Source: Thereva unica (Eukaryota > Arthropoda > Insecta > Diptera > Therevidae). From it: a stretch of 64,000 nt of DNA. A program made the position numbers and the translations under genes. The DNA lies in NCBI GenBank assembly GCA_949987705.1, contig OX465283.1, forward strand, positions 8,908,207 through 8,972,206. The letters are read 5' to 3'. The notes under the pieces are model-generated. The model did not search any database. It saw only the letters and a list, made by a program, of their open reading frames with translations, and was not told the DNA's origin. Numbering within the stretch: the stretch's first letter is position 1; each line of letters starts with the position of its first letter. Positions 21,564 to 33,039 of this stretch are shown in pieces.

Positions 21564-24327
21564 GATTAAAAGTAACTCCAGCCTTCAAGGCGGAACACAT
21601 GACCTCCGGAGGACTCCGACAATTGTGTCAAGTGGAGGAAATTGAAGGCATATGTGCCTGCTTCAAGTTAACCTACGACTGCGGTAATAGTGCAGAAACC
21701 TACAACGGAGCGAGGGTGGCATGGCATTATGTATTCAATCATTGATACTTGCTTCCTGTTTGTCCTTTTGTGCCCACAAGGCTGCTACGCAAACATGTGA
21801 ATAATTTGCAAATCAATATATCCACAGTAGTTTTCAAGATCTGATTGGATTGATGCTGCTTGACTAATAACAAGTTTGTGCTGTAATATAAATCCTGGGA
21901 TATATGTACGCTCTCTGGCCTGTTTATTTATGGCCACAATAATCTTGTTCATGGCTCAAATATTAGAAGATGCTATTCGCCACATAAATAAACTTCTGTG
22001 ATTATTGCTAACACATAGCTCCAAGTTGAGCTGTGGCTGTGGGCAAATTGAGATTACATTACGAGCAATAAAATCCAGACAGATGAATATATGCTGGGAA
22101 TATGGAATATTTAATGCATTGGCCGAAAGCCTAACCATATGGAAGATATGAGATGATAATGTCAAGTTGAAAAAGGATATTGCACAGGAAGTCGATGGGA
22201 CTTGAAGTTGTGAATATAGGGGAAAAGAACTTGGATGATTCTGTGTAATACTGCACTTCGTAACTCTGACAAGCAAAATTTTTCAACTGCGACATATAAA
22301 CTAGATACTATCGAGGTAAGTATACAATTTATAGTGGTTGCGTTGTGCTCTCAACAATCTTCATTTCAATTGATTGATCCTTGGAGAGAGGAGGAGATTC
22401 CCAATCATTGTTCGAAGAAGTACTATTTTGAGCATTTGTAATTTGATAAGAGAAACATCAAATCTTATCTAACATAAACCAGCAAAACGTGCATCCTACC
22501 GATGGGTAGTCAGTCTAACACTAAAATTTCTTCCTAAAAATGACCAATTTAAACTAGAATATAAATTTAAAAACACCCTAAAAGTATACAGATATTTTAA
22601 CAAGAATTTGTCTTTTTGAATTTCCTAAAAGTATGCAAACAGAAATAACCGGTCCACAGAGACGCTACGTCGTCGATAGAATATTAGAAATTCGATCTTT
22701 ACAGGTTTGTTTCTGTCATTCATTGTCAAAAGGTGATGTTTTCTTGTAGGTTTGTAAATATACGAAGAACTATTCCATTTTAAAAGGTTTCATGCCATTT
22801 CCAAGGAAACTAATTTATTTATTTTCCAAGCAAGGCACATTTAAAGCTAACAGCAAATTTTTTTTTTGAGAAGAATTTAACATACCATGGAGGAGCTATG
22901 ACATATGTAGGTATATAATGTATGTTGTTAGCTTTAATTTTACTTATTAGTAGAGAGGATTTTCGTTAGGATGTAAAAAGGACAATGCATTTTCTTTTAT
23001 GGGATGGTTTACTGATGGTAGGGGAGAAACCTGAACTGTGTCTATTCAAAACCATGCAGAATCTGTTGACGGGTTCGTTCTTTGCTTATACTCGGTGCGA
23101 TGTGAATATTCGTTTAGCATTTCGATTACGTCTAGCTTACGTAAGCTTAGGACGTCTAAGGTAAAGCAAGAAATAAGCAACTTTCTTTTACAAGACAGCG
23201 GGACGAGCTCCTAGAATGTAACGTCAACAAAACTCCTGTACTGGCAGCTGCCATAGTCCCTAAAACATGGACAATTTTAATTTGGGTAGAATGTACTATG
23301 GCCCATAAAAAATCTCAAATATGGCAGAGCGAACGGAGTGCCACTCTTCTTTTCTAACGCACTTTCGTGGTGGGATTTGAGACTCACACTGGGCATGGAA
23401 AAGCAATTTTGAGATTCCCAATTGTTTTGGCGCACGCTATACTATTGCCTAATGGGTGCAGCGAGGGGCACCGGGTTTCAGCTAGTATAGAATAAAAGCA
23501 GACCTAGACGACTACCCTGTGTAACGCCGAAAGCTCCTTCAATTTTTTTGGACAAACATCCTTGAAATTTGACCTGATATTCTGAATTTTAATAGCTTTG
23601 AAACTTGCAGGGCAATAGGGCCTTTCAAGAAAGCGAGGTTTCTACTCCTACAATACAACTGTTGGCATTATGGCAAGTTCTCTAAGTTCTAGGCAACACG
23701 ATCGAAATTGAAAACCACAACTTTTTGGGGATCTACAGAAAGGTATTAAAAGGAGGGGTATAGGGGGACTTCGATCTGAGCTTCTGTGATGCCTTATTGT
23801 AGATAAATGCCGAGAACAATTGTGTGTACCAAGAAATCGTTAAGGCTTATGTAGACAGTTTTGTCATTTTGCCGACACCTCCATGCCACACCGCCCAAAA
23901 CTCCGAAGACGTCCATCAAACTTTGGTGTAGAACAAAGAAATTTTGAGGCTTTCGGGGGCGCTCCTTAAAATACCGCATAGCTAGCTCTTGTGGTACAAG
24001 ATTCCAACACAACTAAAGTAGCAGGTGTCGGTGCCTGGATCCGGCAAGAGGGCCCAAAATTTAGTGAGAAATGAGGTGGAAATTCTGGATACTGTTTTTA
24101 AATCCGAGTGTTTTATGTCATGAGAAATTTGTGTTTCACTGTTTGAAATTTGAAACAGAAAACTCTAGGTAGGTAGAACGATAGTACATAGAAACCGATT
24201 GAAAGAACTGCCAACGCCATACCGTGGTTTTGTTGTACCAGCTCCCATACAAAACTACCGCGACAAAGCTTCGACAGGACTGACTTCGGCGACTGAACCG
24301 GTGGTGATCTGATTTCTTCGCTTATTA
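21564..24327. other. Intronic sequence without recognised genes
   Basis: About 2.8 kb of the 10-kb neuroligin intron. The 72-residue minus-strand frame at 23794..24012 and other short frames show no recognisable domain. The stretch 23240..24060 has a more even base composition than its surroundings and may be an old repeat, but no family could be named. Confidence 0.5.
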
Positions 24328-24782
24328 GCTGCGTTCCTTTTCTACTATTTAGTACTTGTGAGCAGAGCAGAAAAGGAACGCAAAATTTTCTGATTTGAGT
24401 AAAATCTCACTTGAAATTTTTGACGTTACTTTAAACTTTAGAAATAAAAAATTATTAAAAGAAGAATTTGTGACGCAATGGAGAAATTAATGCGATAATT
24501 TCTAAAGTAAAACGAAAGATAATAATTTTTGATAATTATACAACTGAAGTTTTATTTATGGACGTTTTTATATGAGCAAATCAGCTCGACACAAATAAAA
24601 GCCATCTAGCGGGTAATGGCGTAAGTGAAAATAATTCACAATAGACTCGAAATGGCCACTTTCCCCCTAGCGGATTTCAATTGTGTAATTGCAAGTGCTA
24701 TCTACTCGTTTATAAGAGCAAGTGTAGTTGCTACTACGCAAGTGTAAAAAATAGTAAAAATTAGCAGAAAAGGAACGCAGCT
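24328..24782. mobile_element. 455-bp MITE with AGCTGCGTTCC termini
   Basis: The left end reads AGCTGCGTTCCTTTTCTACT and the right end, reverse-complemented, AGCTGCGTTCCTTTTCTGCT. ATT flanks both ends (24325..24327 and 24783..24785). A further internal copy of the terminal motif in inverse orientation lies at about 24370 (GCAGAAAAGGAACGCA). No coding capacity was seen. Confidence 0.75.
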
Positions 24783-25129
24783 ATTGTGCTTACAGGTGAT
24801 GGCAGGAGAAAATCAGTGAATTGCTATAAGAAAGAAAGAATGTTTTCTGGTTCCGTCAATTGGAAAGTCAAGGGCAGCATGAACTCGATACGTTGACTTC
24901 AGGAATGATAATCGGATGACTTAAGCGTACTGAGAGCCTCTCCGAATCCAAATTTTCGTCTTATTCTTATTATCACAGTTTATGACGTTAGTGAACAAGC
25001 TCAGCTATCATAACAATTAAGATGAAGGCAAACCGAATTCGTTTGCTAAGCTTGACATTTGACATTTTAAGTAGGAAACTAAAATTGAAATTGAAATTCT
25101 AATAAATATAAAAAATTTCTTAAATTAAT

Positions 25130-25460
25130 TTCTACAGGTTAACATATGAGTTGAGGTTGAGTTGAAAACCAAAAAAAAAAGCACTACACGTTACAAAAAA
25201 TCACAAACAAAACACAGAGATGCTGCCGTCAACTAAATTAATATTAAACTCGCGTCGATATGCATATTTCCACTCAACCCAGTTGGAGAGCTGAGTCGAG
25301 TTCAGTCAACCTCAGCTTCACTCGACTCACGTGTACATGTAGTTGGACTCGGGTTTAACCTGAAAAACTCCTTACAAAGCAACCATTTTGACGCAGTCTC
25401 CCTCACGAAGTCAACCTAAGCCTTGACTCGCTCATCAAGCTAAGTGACTGTTATACTTCA
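25130..25460. repeat. Diverged relative of the CAACCC-rich repeat
   Basis: GAGTTGAGGTTGAGTTG is followed by a spacer, then CAACCCAGTTGGAGAGCTGA, GTCGAGTTCAGT and ATGTAGTTGGACTCGGGTTT. The same succession of motifs is found at 31320..31510, so both are copies of one repeat related to the MITE at 20979. The boundaries are not defined. Confidence 0.55.
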
Positions 25461-25889
25461 AAATCAAGCTCATATCCATAGACATTAATTTTGATAGAGC
25501 TTAGCTCGGTGCGATGTCACGAACTGTCATAACGAGATGAAGACGCAGACGAAGACTTGGATACCGACAAAAGATCAATCTTTATATTTTCGGATAGCCA
25601 AGCACAATCCCATAAAATACTTTAGCTAGGGTAAGTCCTAGTTAGATTGCGACCATAACTCGATATTCCCAATCGGGTCACCTTTGTTTCTTGGATCACA
25701 GAGGCTTTTGTCTCGTATTGCATTCGTTCAGGTTTGGCATTAGATTTACCGATCTGGTTGAGGACCATCGGATTTTGATGATATAAACCACACGCTGTAA
25801 GTTAACCCCTTACAACTCCGACTCTAAGCGGTTTCTTTCTTTGATTATTCAATTTGTCTGGCCAATAAATCAGAATTAAACGGTTTGAC

Positions 25890-27304
25890 GGCATGGTACG
25901 TTGTACCTTCGATACCGTATTAAGAGAAAGGTCGAAATCAGAAACCTGAATAATCTGAAAGATCAACACATGCTGTCGTTGAATTCCATTACCACCTACA
26001 ATCCGGGTTAAGACGACTCTCTACCACTAGTTTCACTAACTCTGAGCTGATTGATCACATGAGGTTTTCATCCTCTGCGTCCTCCTTTATTCGGAGCTAC
26101 TTGCATAATCGATCTCAACAAGTATGGCTACAAAATTCAACCTCCGACTCCTTGCCAATCACCTGCGGTGTTCCGCAGGGCTCCATTCTAGGACCGCTGC
26201 TTTTTAGCATGTATATAAATGATCTCAGCAGTACCGTGACTAACTGTAAACTGCACATGTATGCAGATGATGTCCAAATTTACTTAAACAGTCCTATTGG
26301 TTTGGTTGAGAACTGTGTTAACAACATTAACGCCGATCTCGAGCGTATTTCTCAATGGTCTCTTTCCAACCACTTACTGCTAAATGCATCGAAGTCCTGC
26401 TGCATTCCAATGTATAGGAGTCATTTAGACACCTCCTTCCTTCCACCTATCATTCTCATGAAGACGCGCTTACCCTATCAATTGCGAGTTAAAAATCTAG
26501 GCGTCTCTCTGAACTCACAATTAACTTGCTGTGACCAGATCTCTCATACTCTATCTAAAATATATGGAAATTTGCGTCGACTATGGCTGTATGCTTCCAT
26601 TCTGCCCTTAGGTACCCGTTCAAAGCTTATCAAAACGTTAATTTTACCGTACTTTACCTATGCTAGCTTGGTCTTCCCGTCCCTTGATGCGTCATGTCGT
26701 GATAAACTCAATGTAGCCTTCAACGATTGTACAAGGTTTGTTTATAATCTTCGCCGATCCGACCATATAAGTCGATATCGTTCTTCTGTTCTGGGGTGCA
26801 CATTGGATGTATACTTATCGCTCAAGGCAATGACATTCATTTACAAACTCCTACACTCTGATCGTCCATCATACCTCAGTGAGTATCTCCGTTTTGGTCG
26901 TACGACTAGAAGAATACTATTTATCCTACCTAGATTCTCCCATTTAGTTGCGCAGAGATCTTTTTTTGTTCACTATACTCAATTATGGAATAGTTTACCC
27001 GCTGATATACAGAGTGCGGGGTCATTGGGTGTTTTCAGGAAACGTGTCTTCAACTATTTTACTAGTCAATAATATTCCTTCAGTTATTTTAGGTTTTCAG
27101 TTTGTTTTACTCTTCTTCTTACTTGTTTTTCTTTTTATAATTTTGTTTTTATTTAAAAATTTTTTTTTTTTTTACACTTCACAATTGCTTTTGTTTAATT
27201 TGCCGTTATATATTTAAAGTACATACGCTTTCAGCGGAATAAGATATTGTAATCTTGATGTACTGAAACCTTAATAAATAAATAAATAAATAAAATAAAT
27301 AAAA
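25890..27304 (+). mobile_element. CR1/Jockey-like LINE, 5'-truncated, with TAAA-repeat tail
   Basis: The element enters within the reverse transcriptase in decayed sequence (NLKDQHMLSLNSITTYNPG, then FTNSELIDHMRF) and runs through an intact 337-residue frame to its stop. A T-rich 3' untranslated region follows, and it ends in (AATA)n at 27278..27304, a 3' end typical of this LINE group. Sequence between LIDHM and SFIRSYL appears to be missing relative to full-length RTs, so part of the fingers/palm is deleted. Confidence 0.8.
26059..27072 (+). pseudogene. CR1/Jockey-like reverse transcriptase, C-terminal two thirds
   Basis: An uninterrupted frame of 337 codons shows FIRSYLHNRSQQVWLQNS, GVPQGSILGPLLFSMYINDL (RT motif with the PQGS turn), KLHMYADDVQIYL (catalytic YADD intact), LLLNASKSCCIPM, VKNLGVSLNSQL and the C-terminal SLPADIQSAGSLGVFRKRVF. 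There is no RNase H. It is the best-preserved coding frame of any element in the window. The first catalytic motif and the endonuclease are absent upstream, so the protein would not be functional. The methionine is only the first in the frame. Confidence 0.85.
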
Positions 27305-28153
27305 CTCATGGTCGCTTAACGTATTATTTTCTAACTCAAAAGAAACTTTAATGGGGATGTTTTTGTTCTAGAATTTGAAATTGTTATTGAGGTTTACACC
27401 CCGGATATGGAAAAGCATTTAGAATACCTCATGCAAAAAATGTGCAGATTCCGCAAAATAGCGTAGATGTTATCGAACGCTGTACTTATGCAATTCACTA
27501 GAAACCAAAGTAGATAAATGAAACTTTTCTCATAATTCCGGATGTAAAAAAAAGGTATATCCAAAAATCGACGAGAAACTTCTTCTCATCATCAATCACA
27601 ATTTATTTTACTGAGCAATATATCAAACAGAGATGAGATGTTTGAGCAGATTAAATGTCCAAAAAGCTACTCGTTACGAGAAGAATGCGTACAGGCCCGT
27701 CCTCCTCTCTCATATTCGAAAAATTGGTAGCTAGTCAGGGCCTAGCAATTTCCGTACTATTTCCTAGAAGACAATCCTAAAGCATCCGGATAATACATAT
27801 GTATGATGCCCGAATACAAATAAGCCAGCCAGGAAAAAAAAACAACATGGCTCTTCAATGGTCAAGAAAACAGATAAAAGCCCGGAGCTTGGGAAAAGCC
27901 AACAAACAACAATTTTCGAAACCACGTCCATAAAAACAAATTCATAAATCCAGACATAAAATAGCCCCCCTTCGGCCCATGCCCATGTCCTTGGTCCTTG
28001 GAGTTGGCATCCAGCAGAAAATCGATTTCCCGAATCCCTACAAAAGTCATCTGGAAGTCAGCCTGGTCGGCCCCGTTCACAGTTCGGGGGCCGTTTCCAT
28101 TCCATGCCCGCTCTGAAATGTAATGGAGAGCATTAATGGCAATCTTTACTTAC
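27305..28153. other. Intron sequence next to neuroligin exon 3
   Basis: A minus-strand open frame at 27862..28080 lies 70 bp downstream of exon 3 and is preceded by ATTTCAG, but using it would require a 34-bp intron and reading the exon 3 phase leads to a stop. No repeat was recognised. Confidence 0.5.
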
Positions 28154-28405
28154 CGTGTAAAAAATTTCATTAAGGTGATAGCTGTAGGCGTTGCGAACGT
28201 AAGTCCTTATGATTTTATCTCTGCGGTCACCTTCGAACCCGTTCTGGATGTCGGTGGCGCTGAACCTCCAAATCGCCTCGCCAGTAACAACCCCGAAGAG
28301 GACGTCGTACCGCCCTGTGTTTTCCTGCGTTCGTTTCATGTTCCTGCTCATGGGCTCGTCGGTATCGGAGTTTGAGTGGCCAGGTCGTATAACAACTCCA
28401 TCCAC
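28154..28405 (-). CDS. Nlg: Neuroligin, exon 3 (esterase-like domain, middle)
   Basis: This is exactly 84 codons in phase 0, starting VDGVVIRPGHSNSD and ending AYSYHLNEIFYT. The peptide YDVLFGVVTGEAIWRFSATD with the following RNAYSYHLNEIF is typical of arthropod neuroligins. The acceptor is ATTTTCAG before GTG and the donor is GTAAGT. The intron separating it from exon 2 is only 84 bp (28406..28489). The next exon downstream is 10 kb away on the far side of a block of nested transposons. The T codon joins to IVNEYTDWER of the next exon without any phase loss. Confidence 0.92.
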
Positions 28406-28489
28406 CTGAAAATTTAATCAAAATTCATTAATCAATAACGGCCCACTCGATCCCCCCTGGGTGGGAAGGGATGGAGGCGGCATCCTTAC

Positions 28490-28923
28490 CGAAGGACCAA
28501 AGGCTGTCAAGAAGTTGGGGGCCTGTATGTCTGCGCTGTACAAGTCCTCCAGGGGCACCTCCCGTAAGCAATCTACTATTTGTTCGTGATTCTTAATTAA
28601 GTCCTCGGGAATGGAGCAATTAACTTCCTTCGCTAATTTTATGGCGTAGATGACTGGGTCCTCGACGATGGCCCACGAGGAATACGCTGACCCTGACAGC
28701 AGGATGGCCCGATGGAACAGGCCCGGCACCATTGTGGGCGATGTCATAAGGAAATTTATGCACGCGGCTCCAGTGCCGTGACCCGCCAGCGTTACCATGT
28801 TCGGGTCGCCGCCGAACTTCATGATGTTCTGCTGGACCCAGTGCAGGGCCGCCATTTGATCCATCAGCCCGTAATTGGCCACTCGCGCCCTAATCTGCGG
28901 GCTGGGATTTGCATTTAAAAAGC
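28490..28923 (-). CDS. Nlg: Neuroligin, exon 2 (dead nucleophile elbow)
   Basis: This 434-nt exon opens with two bases that complete a glycine, giving GFLNANPSPQIRARVANYGL, then MDQMAALHWVQQNIMKFGGD, a hallmark of the cholinesterase family. The nucleophile elbow, GESAG in active esterases, reads GHGTG here; the catalytic serine is replaced by glycine (codon at 28775..28777), as in known neuroligins. The peptide continues with INFLMTSPTMVPGLFHRAIL and SGSAYSSWAIVEDPV, and ends at AFGPS. The acceptor is TTTTCAG and the donor GTAAGG. The exon is phase-consistent: 2 nt plus 144 codons. No stops or frameshifts occur, so this is a selected coding exon. The protein would be a non-enzymatic adhesion receptor; this follows from family knowledge. 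Confidence 0.93.
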
Positions 28924-29076
28924 CTGAAAATAGCCAAAACGGACATTGAATTGGAGTAGGTAATAACAGGGGCCACGGCCCGGGCTGAAATTAATAAAAA
29001 TACCTGCAGGCCATTCCCGATAACGAGGTCTGGCCCGAATGGGATTGGCAATTAGTGGCCTATCGGCAATACGTAC

Positions 29077-29226
29077 CTAAAATTCCTAATCGATAGTTGA
29101 GGGTGACTACCACCACCTCCCCGTAGCTGGCTAGCACCGTTCCATCGTAGGGGTTGCCGCTGCTCCACTCGAAGGACTCTCCATGCAGGAACACGATGAC
29201 TGGCAGTTTTTTCTCTGAAGTGGCCG
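29077..29226 (-). CDS. Nlg: Neuroligin, exon 1 of those visible (esterase-like domain)
   Basis: This exon encodes a peptide containing [14 protein letters not shown] and [11 protein letters not shown], the conserved oxyanion-hole region and following strand of the cholinesterase fold. HGESFEW followed by [13 protein letters not shown] is the neuroligin form rather than an active esterase. The 3' end is a clean donor (exon ..TTTTAG, intron GTACGT). The 5' end is less certain: an AG just upstream of position 29226 follows a pyrimidine-rich stretch, and a second AG would start the exon at 29214. Both keep the frame. The last base is the first base of a glycine codon completed by the next exon. 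Neuroligins are postsynaptic membrane proteins that bind neurexin. No preceding exon was recognised between here and the right edge. Confidence 0.85.
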
Positions 29227-30865
29227 CTGGCAGGAACAAGCGCCCATGAAAAGAAAAGCAAGAGTCGCTTGTGAGCGAGATGACAGCTTAACAGTTGGAA
29301 TTCAAGTGGGGATAACATATTCAAAATGGCTCTACAGCAGCAGGGAACAAGACAAGGCAAGGCGCACCCAACCATCCCCAAGCCGTCTCCATTTTCGTCC
29401 TTCGGATCCCCCCCCCCCTGTCAGGACATCCCAGGCATATGAACAACGCTTTAAGGACTTCCTGGGACAGGCTTATCCCCACTTATACCGCTCCCGGTTA
29501 CAAAGAATAGAGAATCACTTTTCGCGTAACTTGCTTGACTGATAGACAGATGGGGTTATCGGCATGGACAGAGCGGGGGAGCAGCCGTGCGGGACGGGAC
29601 TGTACCATCTGCATCAACTTATCCGATATCTTTTCTGGCAGTGGAAGTGACGATGCTAATATCCCTGAAAGCGAGTTTATCCCTAACAAAGTTTATTCCG
29701 AGTGACTTTTTACGGGAACCCACCATTCACTCCCAAGGATCTGTGATCAAATTTCTTGCTGCTTATCCCTTATCCTCCCCCGCCCTCCCCACTAGCAAGT
29801 ATCTGACTTCTACGAACTGGCATGAGCTCCAACGAGAACGGGGGGAGCGAATCCTGCTCGAAACTAGTCATTACCATTTAGGACGAGATGTGCATTATGC
29901 AATTCGTTCACTTATTGGAAACTTCGATTAATCCCCTCCAAATGAAAGGAGCAGAATGATTGCTTCCTGGTAATTGATGGGGGCTTGTTGGGGGGCAACT
30001 TTTCAAGTTTTAATGACTGCCTCAAGATGGGGAATTAAGCAATTATAAATCACAATTGTGCATGTAAAGTTTCCCAACTGCGCGGAGGGAGAGAGTTCTA
30101 CTTAAGGTCCGCTGCATCCTGCAAACCACTTGCCTTGTTCCACAGAAACTTCCACATTGCTTTGGATTTTAGAATGTACACAATAGCATGAAAAAAGAAG
30201 GTCCTGCACAGGGTATATACCCTTAAATATGCATGGCTGTATGCGCTTTGGGACTAGAGATTTATGCTTAATCCTGGTAATATCTGGGGATTAGAATTTT
30301 AATATATAGTATTTGCGAAATCTCTTAAAGAAGACCGTCGTGTGGGCAAATAAAGTAAAGTATGAATGGAGGGAGGGGGAAGTTCTGGAGAAGAATCTTA
30401 GATGCAGGACCAGCCTGTAGGTAATTACATGAAATCTTTAAAATCGTCTTGTTTGGAATTTAGCACACGAAAACAAGGCGATTAGATCGGATTTTTGAAA
30501 ATTTATTTTCGTCCTGGAAAAGCTGTTTATTATGTAAAGTTGAAATCTTTTCTCCAAAAATTCTAGCCTCGTTCTCCTAACAGCAAGTGTGTAGGACGCG
30601 CTCCCGTGGTCTTTGATGGATGATTATTTTCTTATGTCGCCGAATGCTATAAAAAGAATTTGTAATAACATACATACAAGTCTTTTTCCAAATGGTTTTG
30701 TGGATTTTGTTTTCATTGAAGAAACTCTGTTGTAGAGAGAGAGCGAGCCTTTCGATATTAAGGTGTACTTTGACAGGAACAAGAGGAGAAAGAGAGATAA
30801 ATAAGAAGAAGCTACCAGTTTCAAATTTTTGTTAACCCTTTGACGGTCGAACCTATGCAAAAAAA
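29227..30865. other. Intron or 5' flank of neuroligin, nothing recognised
   Basis: About 1.6 kb upstream of the first visible exon. Several short frames occur on both strands without recognisable protein. A run of C is present at 29407..29417. No earlier neuroligin exon could be seen. Confidence 0.5.
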
Positions 30866-31270
30866 ACCACACTTATAACCTGACTAGGTTGAAAAGTTGA
30901 GAGTCGAGCTATAGTTGAAATTTCGACCACCTTATATGATGTCGAGCTTCGTTCACTTTGGGTTGAAATACAGTTGAACTCACATCAAAACATAAACTCA
31001 AATTTTTGGGTAAAATTCTATTTACAGATATGTAAAAAAAAATTGAAACCCGTGGATCGCAAAAGGCAGATTGCACGGATCGTAAACAAACAAAAGAAAT
31101 CCTACTTCAACCCAATTACAACTCAACCCGGGTATATGAGGCGAAATATCAATCTGACCGAAGGTAGGAGAGCTGAGTTGAGCTAAATGGACCTAGTTTC
31201 TATTCTACTGCCGCTTATGACTGGGTTCAATCTGGGTAGAGCCTGGGTTGAACCTAGTCATAAATGGGGT
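30866..31270. mobile_element. CAACCC-rich fold-back MITE, copy 2
   Basis: The left end reads ACCACACTTATAACCTGACT and continues AGGTTGAAAAGTTGAG. The right end, reverse-complemented, reads ACCCCATTTATGACTAGGTT. The interior shares CAACCCAATTACAACTCAAC and GTATATGAGGCGAAATATC with copy 1 at 20979. There is no coding capacity. Immediately to its right, 31290..31510 is a second, diverged repeat of the same theme. Confidence 0.7.
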
Positions 31271-31289
31271 ATTAGTGGTTTTCGCGTCA

Positions 31290-31510
31290 CTTCCATTCTT
31301 GAAGGTGATGGTGAGTTGAATAATTGAGTTGAGGTTGAGTTGGAAATAAAAAAAGCTGTCACCTAAGTTCAACTACTCAATTACTGAACTAGCCTCTATA
31401 TGCTTCAATTCAACCCAGGTAGCAGAGCTGAATCGAGTTCAGTTGACCCTTAATTAACTAGACTCGTGTCTATATGCAGTTAGACTTGGTTTCAACCTGA
31501 GGTCAACTCA
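31290..31510. repeat. Diverged CAACCC-rich repeat
   Basis: GAGTTGAGGTTGAGTTGGAA, CAACCCAGGTAGCAGAGCTG, ATCGAGTTCAGTTGACC and GCAGTTAGACTTGGTTTCAAC parallel the copy at 25130..25460. It abuts the preceding MITE and could be a second insertion of a related element. Confidence 0.55.
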
Positions 31511-32290
31511 TCATCAAGTAATTGCGACAGAAGACATCGCACATTACATTTACTGAGGTATGTATTTTTTTTTTTTTTGGTGATGTATCATAAGGTGTGC
31601 GTAATTTGCACATTGCGACCGAACTTGTTATGGCTAAGGTAATTTACTTCATTTGTCCTTTGTTTCAGATTTTGGGATAACATGGCAAACAAGAGGTAAG
31701 ATTTGGGTAAGGTAAGTCATTCCAAACTTTACCCCAGAGCTGTTCAGACGTGATCCAACCTCTAAACGCCTACGATCTGTGGAGAAACGGGGCACTCATA
31801 GTCCAGGTCAAAACAAGTCCATGACGCAAGGAAACAAAGCGATATCCTTCACAGAGTTAGCGAACAATCGCAAAATAGTCTGCGTCCTAGTCGAGAACTA
31901 CGCAAATGGGAAGATATCCACACATCAATGGCGGTGAGTGCAAGTCACACTTGCTAAATTTGCTATGGAGGTCGTGAGGGATAACCCAGGATCTCTCCCC
32001 TCACAACTTGATGCAGGGTGGTATCAAAGCAGTATAAAGTTAAGGCCCAGCGACAACACAAGATCCTCAGGAGCTGTAACCCCCCAACGTCCGGCTCAAA
32101 ACAGTAAGTGTTAGTTATATTCTATCACGTTTAAGGGCCAGAGCATGTATTCCAGTTACTCCATCGGAGGCTAAGGAAAACCACACGTAAAAACCGATAA
32201 CTGGAAAGTTATCAAAATGGAGCAAACTAATAGGGCCACAATGCATGTTCTTCCTAAATAAAGGGTGCCTAGAACAACTGGCAAAAGAAA
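31511..32290. other. No gene recognised
   Basis: About 780 bp. The part from 31740 has a LINE-like base composition and lies just upstream of a LINE RNase H remnant, so it may belong to that element, but no motif was recognised. Confidence 0.4.
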
Positions 32291-33010
32291 AACACGCCAC
32301 GACTAGGCCTTATTACATCATATTCCTTTGGACATACATGCCAAGATAATGGTAGACTGGAAGGCCGCCAGGACAAAGGCTTCTCTTGGATGGACTCCAT
32401 ATTCATGTGGTCACTCATCCATCATTAGGAGATTCGCTACTGCTGCGGATAACCTAAATTACACTACACCTAGGTGGACATTGGAGAACGGTTTCAATAC
32501 CATCATTCCGGCCAGATATGGCTGGACAAATGGTGTTATCCCGACCATCATTACACAGATAGCTCAAAAATTGGGAGTAGCGTTGGTTGTGGTATCTTCT
32601 TCGAGGCATTGAATATAGATACCTCTATTCGTCAACCCGATTCTATACTGGCTGTGAGCAAAATCAGCTTAGCTCGAGCCGGGATGAGGTAAATCACAGC
32701 AACAGTGTGCCGCACTCTTCAAACAATATGGCCGACTTTGAACGCAAGCTGTAGAAAAAGAGACAAGCTATGTAGTGAAGCTGTTGACTGGTCCCTTTGA
32801 CCCGCACGCCGACAGATTGGGACTCCCCACAATGAATTATGCAGAATTTGTGGTAATGGAGATGAAGAAAAGACTGTCTCCCATATCCTCTGTACATGTC
32901 CGATGCTCGCGGGGAAAAGAGGGACCTTCCTTTGGTCACCTTTCTTTGATGGATAAGGGAGCTGCAAAACTCTGGTGTTCGCGACCTCTGTCGCATAATT
33001 AAAGGCATCA
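32291..33010 (+). pseudogene. LOA/I-like LINE C-terminal remnant with internal deletion
   Basis: KAARTKASLGWTPYSCGHSS and IIRRFATAADNLNYTTPRWT are nearly the same as the LINE at 12600..12750. The frame then shifts, and most of the RNase H domain (all between the first motif and KISLARAG) is deleted: the sequence jumps to the equivalent of 13240. The zinc-knuckle region follows in a further frame (FVVMEMKKRLSPISSVHV corresponds to the shifted CRxCGNEEEE block). It is clearly dead. Confidence 0.8.
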
Positions 33011-33039
33011 ACTCCTCGGCTCAGGCATCGAAAGTGGCG

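Noticed and set aside
27862..28119. Extra neuroligin exon just downstream of exon 3
   Set aside because: An acceptor-like ATTTCAG exists, but it would leave a 34-bp intron and the matching phase runs into a stop; the 18119 exon continues the conserved protein directly.
29460..29930. Candidate N-terminal neuroligin exon
   Set aside because: Open frames here do not contain the expected N-terminal cholinesterase-fold motifs such as GVPYA or EDCLYLN.
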